Shown here: positions 17,554-26,528 of the stretch, one piece after another
How positions within the stretch are numbered: the first letter of the stretch is position 1
Layout: each line of letters starts with the position of its first letter
NCBI RefSeq assembly: GCF_025145645.1
Contig: NZ_CP102252.1
Span: 3,348,001-3,412,000 of the forward strand
Origin: Alistipes senegalensis JC50
GTDB taxonomy: Bacteria > Bacteroidota > Bacteroidia > Bacteroidales > Rikenellaceae
Reading direction: 5' to 3'
DNA: 64,000 nt
Notes under the pieces: model-generated
Seen by the model: the letters and a program-made list of their open reading frames with translations, nothing else
Told to the model about the DNA's origin: nothing
Database searches by the model: none
Position numbers and translations under genes: made by a program

Positions 17554-18915
17554 ATGAAGAAAACGATTTGGACGGTTCTCGCGGCGCTGCTCGTGGCAGT
17601 TCCCGCCGTGCAGGCCCAGAAAGTGAACAAGGAAGCGCTTCTCGCCAAGATCGAAAAGAGCGATGCCGACATCGCCAACGAGAAGAAGGCTACCAAGGCC
17701 GCAACGTGGATCAACCGCGGCAAGGCTTTCTACGAAGTGGCTATCGAACCTACGAAGAGCCTCTTCGTCAACATGGACGCCGCGATGCTGAAACTGGCTG
17801 TCGGCGAGCCCAAGTCAACCGCTAAGGAGACGCTTAACGGCGCGGAGTTCGACGCATGGGTCTATCCCTATTTCACGGCCTATGTCAAGGACAATAAGGT
17901 CGCTACGTGGAAGCAGACGAAGTGGGTGATGAAGGACGCTCCCGCGAAGGCCATCGAGGCTTACAACAAGGCTTACGAGCTGGACCCCAAGACGGCCGAC
18001 AAGGTCAAGGAGGGGTTGAAGCAGGTCAGCGATTTCTGCTCGCAGGCAGGCAACACCGGCATTGATTCGGGCAACTACGCCGAGGCTGCCAAGGCTTACG
18101 TGACGGCTTACAAGGCCCAGTCGAGCCCGGCTTACGGCGAGGCCGATCCCGCGCTGCTCTACTATGCGGGCTACCTGCTGACGGTCGATGGCGCCAACAA
18201 CCCCAAGTCGTTCGTCAAGGGTGCCGAGTACCTGACCAAAGCCATCGACCTGGGCTATGTCGATACCAATGCCGAGGGCGTGCCCGAGGGCAACATCTAC
18301 TATTACCTCTTCCACTGCCTCTACGGTCAGAAGGATATCGACAGGGCCAATGTGATGAAGGCTAAGGACGTTCTGCTGACGGGCATCGAGAAGTGCCCGA
18401 AGAACGAGCGTATTCTCGACGGCCTGATGCAGCTCTACACCTCGGAGGAGGGCGTGGGCAATCCCGCCGACCTCGTGGCGCTGATCGACAAGGCCATTGA
18501 GGACAATCCCGGGAACGTGGACATGTGGTTCGGCCGCGGACGTATTTTCTATGCGCTGAAAGACTACGATCAGAGCATCGACTCGTTCAAGAAGGTCGTG
18601 GAGCTGAAGCCCGACATGTTCGAAGGCAACTATTATCTGGGTGTGTTCTACACGATCAAGGGCGACGCGCTCAACAAGGAGATGAACGAGAAGCAGTACA
18701 GCAGCCAGGCTGCCTACGATGCCGACCTGAAGGGTGTCAACGACGTTTATATGGCCGCCGTACCCTGGTTTGAGAAGGCTCACCAGATCAAGCCCGACGA
18801 CATCGACACGCTGGAGTTCCTCAAGTCGCTGTGTTTCCGTCTGCGCGACGAACCGGGCATCATGGAGAAGTACAACACCTACAACGACCTCTACAAAAAG
18901 GCCAAAGGCGAATAG
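17554..18915 (+). CDS. Secreted tetratricopeptide-repeat protein
   Basis: A signal peptide (about residues 1-21, ending AVQAQ) precedes a 430-residue helical protein with TPR-like repeats, clearest in the C-terminal half (YALKDYDQSIDSFKKVVELK). TPR proteins mediate protein contacts; the partner is unknown. It starts 37 bases after gyrA and may be co-transcribed. The product should be periplasmic. Confidence 0.8.
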   Translation: MKKTIWTVLAALLVAVPAVQAQKVNKEALLAKIEKSDADIANEKKATKAATWINRGKAFYEVAIEPTKSLFVNMDAAMLKLAVGEPKSTAKETLNGAEFDAWVYPYFTAYVKDNKVATWKQTKWVMKDAPAKAIEAYNKAYELDPKTADKVKEGLKQVSDFCSQAGNTGIDSGNYAEAAKAYVTAYKAQSSPAYGEADPALLYYAGYLLTVDGANNPKSFVKGAEYLTKAIDLGYVDTNAEGVPEGNIYYYLFHCLYGQKDIDRANVMKAKDVLLTGIEKCPKNERILDGLMQLYTSEEGVGNPADLVALIDKAIEDNPGNVDMWFGRGRIFYALKDYDQSIDSFKKVVELKPDMFEGNYYLGVFYTIKGDALNKEMNEKQYSSQAAYDADLKGVNDVYMAAVPWFEKAHQIKPDDIDTLEFLKSLCFRLRDEPGIMEKYNTYNDLYKKAKGE

Positions 18916-18990
18916 CCGGCCTGAGAGGCCGGCTTTAGGGGGCAACGGCAAGGTATGGAGCTTTCGGCCCATGCTGCGCTCCGCCCGGTT
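18914..18990 (+). repeat. Stop-proximal terminator-like repeat, copy A
   Basis: AGCCGGCC (18914-18921), TGAGA, GGCCGGCT (18927-18934) forms a hairpin that begins inside the stop codon of the TPR gene. It is followed by TTTAGGGGGC and a GC-rich tail ending near GCTGCGCTCCGCCCGG. This hairpin plus TTTTAGGGG plus tail recurs after other genes in the window. Confidence 0.65.
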
Positions 18991-18997
18991 AAAACAG

Positions 18998-19028
18998 AAA
19001 AGCCCGACTTTTATAAGTCGGGCTTTTT
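18998..19028. terminator. Bidirectional rho-independent terminator
   Basis: AAAAGCCCGACTT (to 19010), TTAT, AAGTCGGGCTTTTT: a 10-bp GC-rich stem with A and T runs on the two sides. It separates the convergent TPR and kdgK-like genes. Confidence 0.9.
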
Positions 19029-19048
19029 CGTGTAAATTTCCGTGCTTG

Positions 19049-19122
19049 CGGGGCGCAGGTTGGGTTGTCAGCGTACGAACGATCCGTCGCCCTCTAAAAC
19101 CCGCCTCTTAAGCGGGCGGGGG
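19049..19122 (-). repeat. Stop-proximal terminator-like repeat, copy B
   Basis: On the minus strand, CCCGCTTAAGAGGCGGG is followed by TTTTAGAGGGCGACGG and a GC-rich tail with CTGCGCCCCG. It begins a few bases after the stop of the minus-strand kinase gene and is a diverged, inverted copy of the element at 18914. Confidence 0.6.
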
Positions 19123-20169
19123 CTATCTGGCTATACGGCCCGAAACGGAGCCGCGGGCCAGTTGGGCGACCTCTTCGGCCGTGAATTGATTGTAGTCGCC
19201 CGGCACGGTGTTTTTCAGCGCGCAGGCCGCCGTGCCGAAATCGAGGGCGAATTGCATGTCTCCGGCGTGTTCGGCCATTCCGTAGATCAGCCCGCCCACG
19301 AAAGCGTCGCCCACGCCCACGCAGTCCACCACATTGTCGATGTCGTAAACCCGCGTGGAGAGCAGCCGTCCCCCGGTGTAGAGCGTTCCGGAGATCAGGT
19401 GGTGGTTGGCGCTCAGGACGCTGCGGAGCCCGAAGACGATGCCCCGGCAGCGGGGGAACCGTGCCGCCACCTCGGCCGAGGCGCGCTCGTAGCCGGCCGT
19501 GTCGGGACGGTAGGAGGCGTCGCGGGCCTCGAATTTCGGCAGGCGCATGCCGAGTATCTTTTCGTATTCGTCGTCCGTGCCGAAGAATATGTCGCATTGC
19601 TCCATCAGCGGAGGCAGTACCTCCTGCGGTTCCTTGCCGTATTTCCAGAGGTTCTTGCGGTAGTTGATGTCGCACGAGACGGTCAGGCCCATTTCCCGGG
19701 CGACGGCGATCGCTTCAGCGCATACGGCGGCCGTGTCGGCGCTCACCGCGGCCGAGATGCCCGACCAGTGGAACCACGTAGCACCGTCGAAGAGGCTGCG
19801 CCAGTCTATCATCCCCGGGCTGAGGGTGTCGAAGGCCGAGTCGGCACGGTCGTAGACGACGTGGGAGGTGCGCATGGATGCGGCCTCCTCCATATAATAA
19901 AGTCCCAGCCGCTTGCCGCCGCGGAGGATGCCGTCGGTTCCGACGCCGTAGCGGCGCAGGTCGTCGAGGCAGGCATCGGCCACGCGGTTCTCGGGCAGGC
20001 GGGTGATGAATTCGCTGCGGAGCCCGAAATTGGCCAGCGAGACGGCCACGTTGGCTTCGCTGCCGCCGTAGCTGGCGCGAAACAGGTCGGTTTGGTTGAA
20101 ACGCAGATAGTCGGGCGGCGTGAGCCGCAGCATGATCTCTCCGAAAGTGACGATTTTTTGGTTGTTCAT
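19123..20169 (-). CDS. PfkB-family sugar kinase, KDG-kinase-like paralogue
   Basis: A 348-residue ribokinase-fold kinase. The N-terminus VTFGEIMLRLTPPD and the catalytic DCVGVGDAFVGG (GxGD base) are intact. It is clearly paralogous to the KDG kinase at 23094 (shared YGGSEANVAVS, SMR.S.VVYDRA and WFHWSGI blocks). It likely phosphorylates 2-keto-3-deoxygluconate or a related uronate-derived acid, but being outside the operon it may have a different substrate such as the tagatose or galactonate form. It has its own promoter. Confidence 0.85.
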   Translation of the reverse strand: MNNQKIVTFGEIMLRLTPPDYLRFNQTDLFRASYGGSEANVAVSLANFGLRSEFITRLPENRVADACLDDLRRYGVGTDGILRGGKRLGLYYMEEAASMRTSHVVYDRADSAFDTLSPGMIDWRSLFDGATWFHWSGISAAVSADTAAVCAEAIAVAREMGLTVSCDINYRKNLWKYGKEPQEVLPPLMEQCDIFFGTDDEYEKILGMRLPKFEARDASYRPDTAGYERASAEVAARFPRCRGIVFGLRSVLSANHHLISGTLYTGGRLLSTRVYDIDNVVDCVGVGDAFVGGLIYGMAEHAGDMQFALDFGTAACALKNTVPGDYNQFTAEEVAQLARGSVSGRIAR

Positions 20170-20199
20170 GGTTTTTCGAGGTGACGCGTTGATTTCTTA

Positions 20200-20230
20200 C
20201 AAAGGTACAAAAAAGTCGGATAGGTTCAAC
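20200..20230 (-). promoter_or_regulatory. Promoter of the minus-strand KDG-kinase-like gene
   Basis: On the minus strand GTTG (20227-20230), 19 bases, then TACCTTTG (20200-20207), about 31 bases before the start codon. Confidence 0.65.
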
Positions 20231-20293
20231 CCCGAATCGTGCGTGTGCTTCGGTAAAACTTTTCGGCTTATAAAAGTACCGTTACGGCACTGA

Positions 20294-20321
20294 AAAAGTC
20301 CGGTCTGATGACCGGACTTTT
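20294..20321 (-). terminator. Rho-independent terminator after the DUF4861 gene
   Basis: AAAAGTCCGGTC (20294-20305), TGAT, GACCGGACTTTT (20310-20321): a symmetric 12-bp stem that can work in both directions. It lies 16 bases past the minus-strand DUF4861 stop. Confidence 0.9.
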
Positions 20322-20337
20322 CATGATAATTTTCAAC

Positions 20338-21462
20338 TTATTTGCGGACGGTCGCCCGGAGCGGATTCACGGCGGCGGCCTGCGCCATGCCGATCTCCTC
20401 GACCCATTCGCCCATATCCTCCACGCCGCCCTGGCTCCATCCCGAACCGGCATAGTAGGTCAGCGTCTGGCCCGGCTTCACGCTCTTCACGGCCACGGCG
20501 TGACCCAGCGTGTCGGCCAGCATCTCGGCGCCGGGCAGGATCACACCCAGGAAGATGTCGCCGTCGCGTGCGGGGTTCTTCGAGTCCGAGGCGGCTTCGA
20601 CCATGCCCATCCAGTCGTCGCCCGTCATCAGGCGTTTCACGTCGTGGCGCACGAAGCCCGCGGCGATCGGCATCTCGGCGAAATCTCCCTCGTAGACGTT
20701 GTCCATGCGGTTGAAGCGCTGGTTGGCGTCGAGCGAGATGGTCTTGGTGAGCGACACGGGAGTGCCATCGACGTTGAACGGCGCGTAGGTCAGCTCCACG
20801 GTGGTGCGGATCGGACCGTTGTCCAGCGTCCGGGCCGTGGCGTAGTTGTGGTCCATCATCCAGAACTTACCGTCCACGAACGGCAGCGAAGCCCCCGAGC
20901 CGAGCGTCACGCCCACCTTGTAGCAGTCCATGCCGTCGCCGAAATTGTGGTGGTATTTGCCGCGGGCGTACCACTCGTCGATCACCAGCTTGTCGGTGCA
21001 CTTCACCCACACGTCGATACCCGGGGTGATGAGTTTTTCGGGCGAGGTCTCCAGCGCCGGGCCGTAAAGACGGTAGGCCACCTTGTTGTTCTCCCACGCA
21101 TAGTCGTCGTAGCGTTCGGGAACCGTGCGGCCGTACGCTTCGGCAGGGTAGTTTTCGCGCACGCCCGTGACGATCTTGAAACGCTTGGTCTCCATCGGGT
21201 CGGCGTCGGTCTGGAAGATCAGCGCCTGGGGTTCCGCCGTGCCGCGGAAGAGCACCTGCGAGGGGATCTGTTCGCCGTCGTCGTTCAGGACGACGACGTT
21301 TTCCGGAGTTACGCCTTCGAGCGCCGCCACTTCGGACCAGGCGATTTCGACCGTCTCGTCGTCGCGTTCGAGCTGGGTCGTGTTGGCTACATCTACCTTC
21401 AGGGCGGGGGTGCAGGAGGCCATCAGCACGGCTGCAAACCCAAGAATCGTGTTTTTCATCAT
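20338..21462 (-). CDS. DUF4861-type lipoprotein
   Basis: A lipoprotein signal peptide ends in LMASC (Cys17), so the 374-residue protein should be anchored in an envelope membrane. The body (about 25-374) matches my memory of DUF4861 proteins, which are common in polysaccharide utilisation loci for uronic-acid polymers; conserved aromatic/charged stretches include DEWYARGKYHHNFGDGMD. No catalytic function can be assigned from sequence. It lies divergently from the galacturonate operon, suggesting a role in pectin or oligogalacturonate handling. I recalled DUF4861 by pattern, not by search. Confidence 0.65.
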   Translation of the reverse strand: MMKNTILGFAAVLMASCTPALKVDVANTTQLERDDETVEIAWSEVAALEGVTPENVVVLNDDGEQIPSQVLFRGTAEPQALIFQTDADPMETKRFKIVTGVRENYPAEAYGRTVPERYDDYAWENNKVAYRLYGPALETSPEKLITPGIDVWVKCTDKLVIDEWYARGKYHHNFGDGMDCYKVGVTLGSGASLPFVDGKFWMMDHNYATARTLDNGPIRTTVELTYAPFNVDGTPVSLTKTISLDANQRFNRMDNVYEGDFAEMPIAAGFVRHDVKRLMTGDDWMGMVEAASDSKNPARDGDIFLGVILPGAEMLADTLGHAVAVKSVKPGQTLTYYAGSGWSQGGVEDMGEWVEEIGMAQAAAVNPLRATVRK

Positions 21463-21493
21463 ACTATGTTAAAAGATTTTTTGTTGGATTTTA

Positions 21494-21600
21494 GGCAAAT
21501 TTACGATTTTTCCGTACATTGGTCAACCAAATTGGCAAATAATCTACTTTATTTGGCAATTTTTCGTATCGGGAGTGACGTAAAGTTCGTAATTTTACGT
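21494..21600. promoter_or_regulatory. Candidate regulatory region between DUF4861 and uxaC
   Basis: Three direct repeats of GGCAA(A)T start at 21494, 21534 and 21555, spaced 40 and 21 bases, close to whole helical turns. TTGGT/ACCAA (21519-21530) and ACGTAAA/TTTACGT (21578-21584 and 21594-21600) are perfect inverted repeats. The region lies between two divergent genes of one pathway, so a shared uronate-responsive control region is plausible. No clean TAnnTTTG box is seen for uxaC. Confidence 0.45.
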
Positions 21601-21666
21601 TGTGAAAAGGGGCGTTTTGCGGCGCTCCGACCGGAGCGAACGACTATAAAAACAGATAGATTGAAC

Positions 21667-23079
21667 ATGAAACAGTTTAACGACGACGACTTCCTGTTGC
21701 AGACCGAGACTGCGCAGCGTCTTTACCACGACCATGCGGCCAAGATGCCGATCATCGACTACCATTGCCACCTGATTCCCGCGTATGTCGCCGAGGATCA
21801 CCGCTTCGACAACCTGTCGAAGATCTGGCTCGAAGGCGACCATTACAAATGGCGCGCGATGCGTACCAACGGCGTCGATGAGAAGTATTGCACGGGCAAA
21901 GATACCAGCGACTGGGAGAAGTTCGAGAAGTGGGCCGAGACGGTGCCCTATACGATGCGCAACCCGCTCTACCACTGGACGCACCTCGAACTGAAGACCG
22001 CCTTCGAGGTGACGAAGCTGCTGAACCCCTCGACGGCCCGCGAGATCTACGACCATTGTACGGCGCTGTTGCAGAAGCCCGAGTTCCACGCCCGCGGTCT
22101 GATGCGCCACTACAACGTCGAGGCCGTGTGCACGACGGACGATCCCGTGGATTCGCTCGAACACCACATCAAGGTCCGCGAGGACGGTTTTGCGACCAGG
22201 ATGCTCCCCACGTGGCGTCCCGACAAGGCGATGGCCGTGGAGTCTCCGGCCGAGTTCCGCGCCTATATGGAGCGGCTTTCGGAGGTTTCGGGCGTCACGA
22301 TTTCGAAATTCGACGACGTGATCGAGGCGCTGCGCGTGCGTCACAAGTTCTTCGAGTCGGTGGGCTGCCGCCTCTCGGACCACGGCATCGAGGAGTTCTA
22401 CGCCGAGGATTACACCCGGTCGGAGATCGGCGCTATTTTTAATAAGGTATACGGCGGGCAGACGCTGACGCCCGAGGAGATCCGCAAGTACAAGACGGCC
22501 ATGCTGGTCGAGTTCGCCGTCATGGACTGGGAGACGGGCTGGACGCAGCAGTTCCACTACGGCGCCATCCGCAACAACAACAGCCGCATGTTCAGCCAGC
22601 TGGGCCCCGATACGGGTTTCGACTCGATCGGCGACTTCACGGTGGGCAAGCAGATGTCGAAATTCTTCGACATGCTCGACCGGGAGGACAAACTCACCAA
22701 GACCATCATCTATAATCTCAATCCCCGCGACAACGAGCTGGTGGCCACGATGCTCGGCAACTTTCAGGACGGTCGTTACGGCGCCGGGAAGATCCAGTTC
22801 GGATCGGGATGGTGGTTCCTCGACCAGAAGGACGGCATGGAGAAGCAGATGAACGCCCTCTCGACGCTGGGTCTGCTGAGCCGCTTCGTCGGCATGCTGA
22901 CCGACTCGCGGTCGTTCCTCTCGTACCCGCGCCACGAGTATTTCCGCCGCACGCTGTGCAACCTCGTGGGCAACGACATCGAAAACGGCCTGCTGCCCGC
23001 TTCGGAGATCGACTTCATCGGGCGGGAGATCATCGAGGGCATCTGCTACCGGAACGCTAAGAATTACTTCAAATTTTAA
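21667..23079 (+). CDS. uxaC: Glucuronate/galacturonate isomerase
   Basis: Converts D-galacturonate to D-tagaturonate (and glucuronate to fructuronate), the first cytoplasmic step of uronate use. The 470-residue protein has the amidohydrolase-like metal motif IIDYHCHL near residue 30 and the family C-terminal block GWWFLDQKDGM. I chose the ATG at 21667 (MKQFNDDDF); longer in-frame openings run into the divergent regulatory region. It is the first gene of a seven-gene plus-strand operon ending at 30745. Confidence 0.95.
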   Translation: MKQFNDDDFLLQTETAQRLYHDHAAKMPIIDYHCHLIPAYVAEDHRFDNLSKIWLEGDHYKWRAMRTNGVDEKYCTGKDTSDWEKFEKWAETVPYTMRNPLYHWTHLELKTAFEVTKLLNPSTAREIYDHCTALLQKPEFHARGLMRHYNVEAVCTTDDPVDSLEHHIKVREDGFATRMLPTWRPDKAMAVESPAEFRAYMERLSEVSGVTISKFDDVIEALRVRHKFFESVGCRLSDHGIEEFYAEDYTRSEIGAIFNKVYGGQTLTPEEIRKYKTAMLVEFAVMDWETGWTQQFHYGAIRNNNSRMFSQLGPDTGFDSIGDFTVGKQMSKFFDMLDREDKLTKTIIYNLNPRDNELVATMLGNFQDGRYGAGKIQFGSGWWFLDQKDGMEKQMNALSTLGLLSRFVGMLTDSRSFLSYPRHEYFRRTLCNLVGNDIENGLLPASEIDFIGREIIEGICYRNAKNYFKF

Positions 23080-23093
23080 CACGCAATAAAACC

Positions 23094-24113
23094 ATGAAAA
23101 TCGTAACATTAGGAGAGATCATGCTGCGTCTTTCGACGCCCGGCAATACCCGTTTCGTCCAGTCCGATTCGTTCGATGTCGTCTACGGCGGTGGCGAGGC
23201 CAACGTGGCTGTTTCGTGCGCCAACTACGGTCACGAGGCTTATTTCGTCTCGAAGCTCCCGAAGCACGAGATCGGCCAGTCGGCGGTGAACGCGCTGCGC
23301 AAATACGGCGTCCGGACCGATTTCATAGCCCGCGGCGGCGACCGCGTGGGCATCTATTACCTCGAAACGGGCGCTTCGATGCGTCCCTCGAAGGTGATCT
23401 ACGACCGTGCGCACTCGTCGATCGCCGAGGCCGATCCGCAGGATTTCGACTTCGACGCCATCATGGAGGGCGCCCGGTGGTTCCACTGGTCGGGCATCAC
23501 GCCCGCGATCTCGGACAAGGCCGCCGAGCTGACCCGTCTGGCCTGCGAGGCCGCCAAGCGTCACGGCGTGACGGTGTCGGTGGACCTGAACTTCCGCAAG
23601 AAGCTCTGGACCAAGGAGAAAGCGCAGTCGATCATGAAGCCTCTGATGCAATACGTCGATGTCTGCATCGGCAACGAGGAGGACGCCGAGCTGTGCCTCG
23701 GGTTCAAGCCCGACGCCGATGTCGAGGGCGGCGAGACCAATGCCGAAGGCTACAAGGGCATCTTCCGCCAGATGGCCGAGACGTTCGGGTTCAAATACGT
23801 GATCTCGACGCTGCGCGAGTCGTTCTCGGCGACGCACAACGGCTGGAAAGCCATGATCTACGACGGCAAGGAGTTCTACGAGTCGAAGCGTTACGACATC
23901 GACCCGATCATCGACCGTGTGGGCGGCGGCGACTCGTTCTCGGGCGGCGTGATCCACGGCCTGCTGACCAAGCCTACGCAGGGCGAGGCGCTGGAGTTCG
24001 CCGTGGCGGCATCGGCCCTGAAACACACGATCAACGGCGACTTCAACCTCGTATCGGCCGAGGAGGTCGAGAGTCTGGCTGGCGGCAATGCCAGCGGCCG
24101 GGTACAGCGCTGA
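23094..24113 (+). CDS. kdgK: 2-dehydro-3-deoxygluconokinase
   Basis: Phosphorylates KDG to KDPG. A PfkB kinase of 339 residues with VTLGEIMLRLSTPG at the N-terminus, the substrate region YGGGEANVAVS and the catalytic DRVGGGDSFSGG. It starts 14 bases after uxaC and sits before eda, which fixes its role in the pathway. A paralogue lies at 19123-20169 on the other strand. Confidence 0.94.
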   Translation: MKIVTLGEIMLRLSTPGNTRFVQSDSFDVVYGGGEANVAVSCANYGHEAYFVSKLPKHEIGQSAVNALRKYGVRTDFIARGGDRVGIYYLETGASMRPSKVIYDRAHSSIAEADPQDFDFDAIMEGARWFHWSGITPAISDKAAELTRLACEAAKRHGVTVSVDLNFRKKLWTKEKAQSIMKPLMQYVDVCIGNEEDAELCLGFKPDADVEGGETNAEGYKGIFRQMAETFGFKYVISTLRESFSATHNGWKAMIYDGKEFYESKRYDIDPIIDRVGGGDSFSGGVIHGLLTKPTQGEALEFAVAASALKHTINGDFNLVSAEEVESLAGGNASGRVQR

Positions 24114-24271
24114 TTTTGCCGTGAGGGCGGACGCCTTTCGGCCTTCCCTTGCAGACCCCGAATGGGAAATAGGCGACTGTATCCCATCCGTGTCCCGCGG
24201 CGCGAAAACCGGAATCCGCCTCGCCCTGACGACAAAACGGATTTGATTGGTAATTAAAATACAATAAGATA

Positions 24272-24940
24272 ATGGCACGTTTTTCAAAAATGCAAGTCAT
24301 GGAAGCCATTGCCAAGACCGGCATGGTTCCCGTATTCTATCACGCTGACGCCGAGATCGCCAAGCAGGTCGTGAAGGCCTGCTACGAAGGCGGCGTGCGC
24401 GCTTTCGAGTTCACCAACCGCGGCGATTTCGCTTCGGAGGTATTCATCGAGGTCATCAAGTTCGCCGCCAGGGAGTGCCCCGAAATGGTGCTGGGCGTGG
24501 GTACGATCGTCGATGCCCCGACCGCGGCCCTGTACATCCAGTACGGCGCCAACTTCGTCGTGGGTCCCTACCTGAACGCCGAGGTCGCCAAGGTCTGCAA
24601 CCGCCACCTGGTGCCCTACACCCCGGGCTGCGGATCGGTCACCGAGATCGGTCTGGCTCAGGAGCTGGGCTGCGACCTGACGAAGGTCTTCCCCGCGGGC
24701 AACGTGGGCGGTCCGTCGTTCGTCAAGAATGTCAAGGCCCCGCTGCCGTGGTCGAACATCATGGCCACCGGCGCCGTGGAGCCCACCGAGGAGAACCTCA
24801 CGGCGTGGTTCAAGGCCGGCGTTTTCTGCGTGGGCATGGGCTCGCAGCTCTTCCCCAAGGAGGTGATAGCCGCGAAAGACTGGAAGGCCGTCTCCGAAAA
24901 ATGCCGTTTCGCACTGGACGTGATCGCCAAGGTGCGTTAA
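24272..24940 (+). CDS. eda: 2-dehydro-3-deoxyphosphogluconate aldolase
   Basis: Cleaves KDPG to pyruvate and glyceraldehyde-3-phosphate. The Schiff-base lysine is K138 in TKVFPAG, where most family members have K-FPA-E. The acid/base Glu lies in FEFTNRGD (E46), a Bacteroidetes-type variant of the usual EVTLR. The length of 222 residues is normal. The preceding gap of 158 bases holds no gene; I see no clear promoter there, so read-through from kdgK is likely. Confidence 0.93.
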   Translation: MARFSKMQVMEAIAKTGMVPVFYHADAEIAKQVVKACYEGGVRAFEFTNRGDFASEVFIEVIKFAARECPEMVLGVGTIVDAPTAALYIQYGANFVVGPYLNAEVAKVCNRHLVPYTPGCGSVTEIGLAQELGCDLTKVFPAGNVGGPSFVKNVKAPLPWSNIMATGAVEPTEENLTAWFKAGVFCVGMGSQLFPKEVIAAKDWKAVSEKCRFALDVIAKVR

Positions 24941-24963
24941 AAACCGATTCCGTAAGTTCGGTC

Positions 24964-24994
24964 GTCCGGCGGCGGCCCCGATTCGCTGCCGGAC
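24964..24994 (+). promoter_or_regulatory. Hairpin between eda and exuT
   Basis: GTCCGGCGGC pairs with GCTGCCGGAC (9 of 10) around an 11-base loop. No U-run follows, so it could stabilise the upstream mRNA or attenuate rather than terminate. Confidence 0.4.
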
Positions 24995-25045
24995 GCCGTT
25001 CATGCGGCTCACCAATTCCTGAACACTACTTAATTAAACCCCATA

Positions 25046-26509
25046 ATGACAAACAACAAATCGACTCTCGCTGGGAAGATGACGCAGTACCGCTGGGTCA
25101 TCTGTGCGATGCTCTTCTTCGCAACGACCGTTAATTACCTCGACCGTCAGGTGCTTTCGCTGACGTGGGACGAATTCATCAAACCCGAATTCCACTGGAA
25201 CGAGTACCATTACGGACTCATCACTTCGATCTTCTCGATCGTCTATGCCGTCTGCATGCTCTTCGCCGGGCGTTTCATCGACTGGATGGGCACCAAGAAA
25301 GGTTATCTGTGGGCCATCGGCGTCTGGTCGCTGGGCGCCTGTCTGCACGCTCTTTGCGGCGTGGCCACCGAGGCGTGGGTAGGGCTTCCCAATGCCGCCG
25401 CGCTGCGCGCCGTCGAGGCCGGCTCGGCCGTGGCCGCGACCATCGCTATGGTCAGCATGTATTTCTTCATCGCCGCACGCTGCATCCTCGCTCTGGGTGA
25501 GGCGGGCAACTTCCCCGCAGCCATCAAGGTGACCGCCGAGTACTTCCCCAAGAAGGACCGCGCCTATGCCACCTCGATCTTCAACGCCGGAGCTTCGATC
25601 GGCGCGCTGTTCGCTCCGCTGACCATTCCGCTGCTGGCCAAGGCTTGGGGCTGGGAGATGGCTTTCATCGTGATCGGCGCCCTGGGCTTCGTCTGGATGG
25701 GTTTCTGGGTCTTCATGTACAAGAAGCCGTCGGAGCACCCGAGGGTGAACGCCGCCGAGCTGGAGTATATCGAGCAGGACAAACACGAGGTCATCGACGG
25801 CGCCGTCGCCAAGGAGGAGACGGAGGACGAGTGCCCGAAGATGTCGTTCTGGAAAACCCTTTCGTTCAAGCAGACCTGGGCTTTCGCCTTCGGTAAGTTC
25901 ATGACCGACGGCGTGTGGTGGTTCTTCCTCTTCTGGACCCCCTCGTATCTCAATTCGCAGTTCGGGATCAAGATGTCCGAGGGGCTGGGCGTGGCGCTGA
26001 TCTTCACGCTCTATGCGATCACGATGCTTTCGATCTACGGCGGCAAGCTCCCGACGATCATCATCAACAAGACGGGTCTGAACCCCTATGCGGCCCGCAT
26101 GCGCGCCATGCTGATCTTCGCGTTCTTCCCGCTGCTGGTGCTGCTGGCTCAGCCTCTGGGCACCATTTCGCCGTGGTTCCCGATCATCCTGATCGGTATC
26201 GGCGGCGCGGCGCACCAGTCGTGGTCGGCCAACATCTTCTCCACGGTGGGCGACATGTTCCCCAAGTCGGCGATCGCCACCGTGACGGGCATCGGCGGCA
26301 TGGCCGGAGGTGTCGGCTCGATGATCCTGCAATGGTTCGCCGGATGGCTGTTCGTGCATGCCGAGGAGACCAATATGACCTACATGGGCTTCGAGGGAAA
26401 ACCCGCCGGATATTTCGTCGTCTTCTGCATCTGCGCCGTGGCTTACCTCGTCGGCTGGATCGTGATGAAGACGCTGGTTCCGAAATACAAGCCTATCGTA
26501 TTGGAGTAA
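25046..26509 (+). CDS. exuT: Hexuronate transporter (MFS, anion:cation symporter type)
   Basis: A 487-residue protein with about twelve hydrophobic segments. The N-terminal NYLDRQVLSL and the motif GRFIDWMGTKKG between helices 2 and 3 are typical of the hexuronate/phthalate branch of the major facilitator superfamily. A longer charged cytoplasmic loop (about residues 225-265) separates the halves. The position inside the uronate operon supports galacturonate or glucuronate import across the inner membrane. Confidence 0.9.
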   Translation: MTNNKSTLAGKMTQYRWVICAMLFFATTVNYLDRQVLSLTWDEFIKPEFHWNEYHYGLITSIFSIVYAVCMLFAGRFIDWMGTKKGYLWAIGVWSLGACLHALCGVATEAWVGLPNAAALRAVEAGSAVAATIAMVSMYFFIAARCILALGEAGNFPAAIKVTAEYFPKKDRAYATSIFNAGASIGALFAPLTIPLLAKAWGWEMAFIVIGALGFVWMGFWVFMYKKPSEHPRVNAAELEYIEQDKHEVIDGAVAKEETEDECPKMSFWKTLSFKQTWAFAFGKFMTDGVWWFFLFWTPSYLNSQFGIKMSEGLGVALIFTLYAITMLSIYGGKLPTIIINKTGLNPYAARMRAMLIFAFFPLLVLLAQPLGTISPWFPIILIGIGGAAHQSWSANIFSTVGDMFPKSAIATVTGIGGMAGGVGSMILQWFAGWLFVHAEETNMTYMGFEGKPAGYFVVFCICAVAYLVGWIVMKTLVPKYKPIVLE

Positions 26510-26528
26510 TATAAAAAACTGACATACA

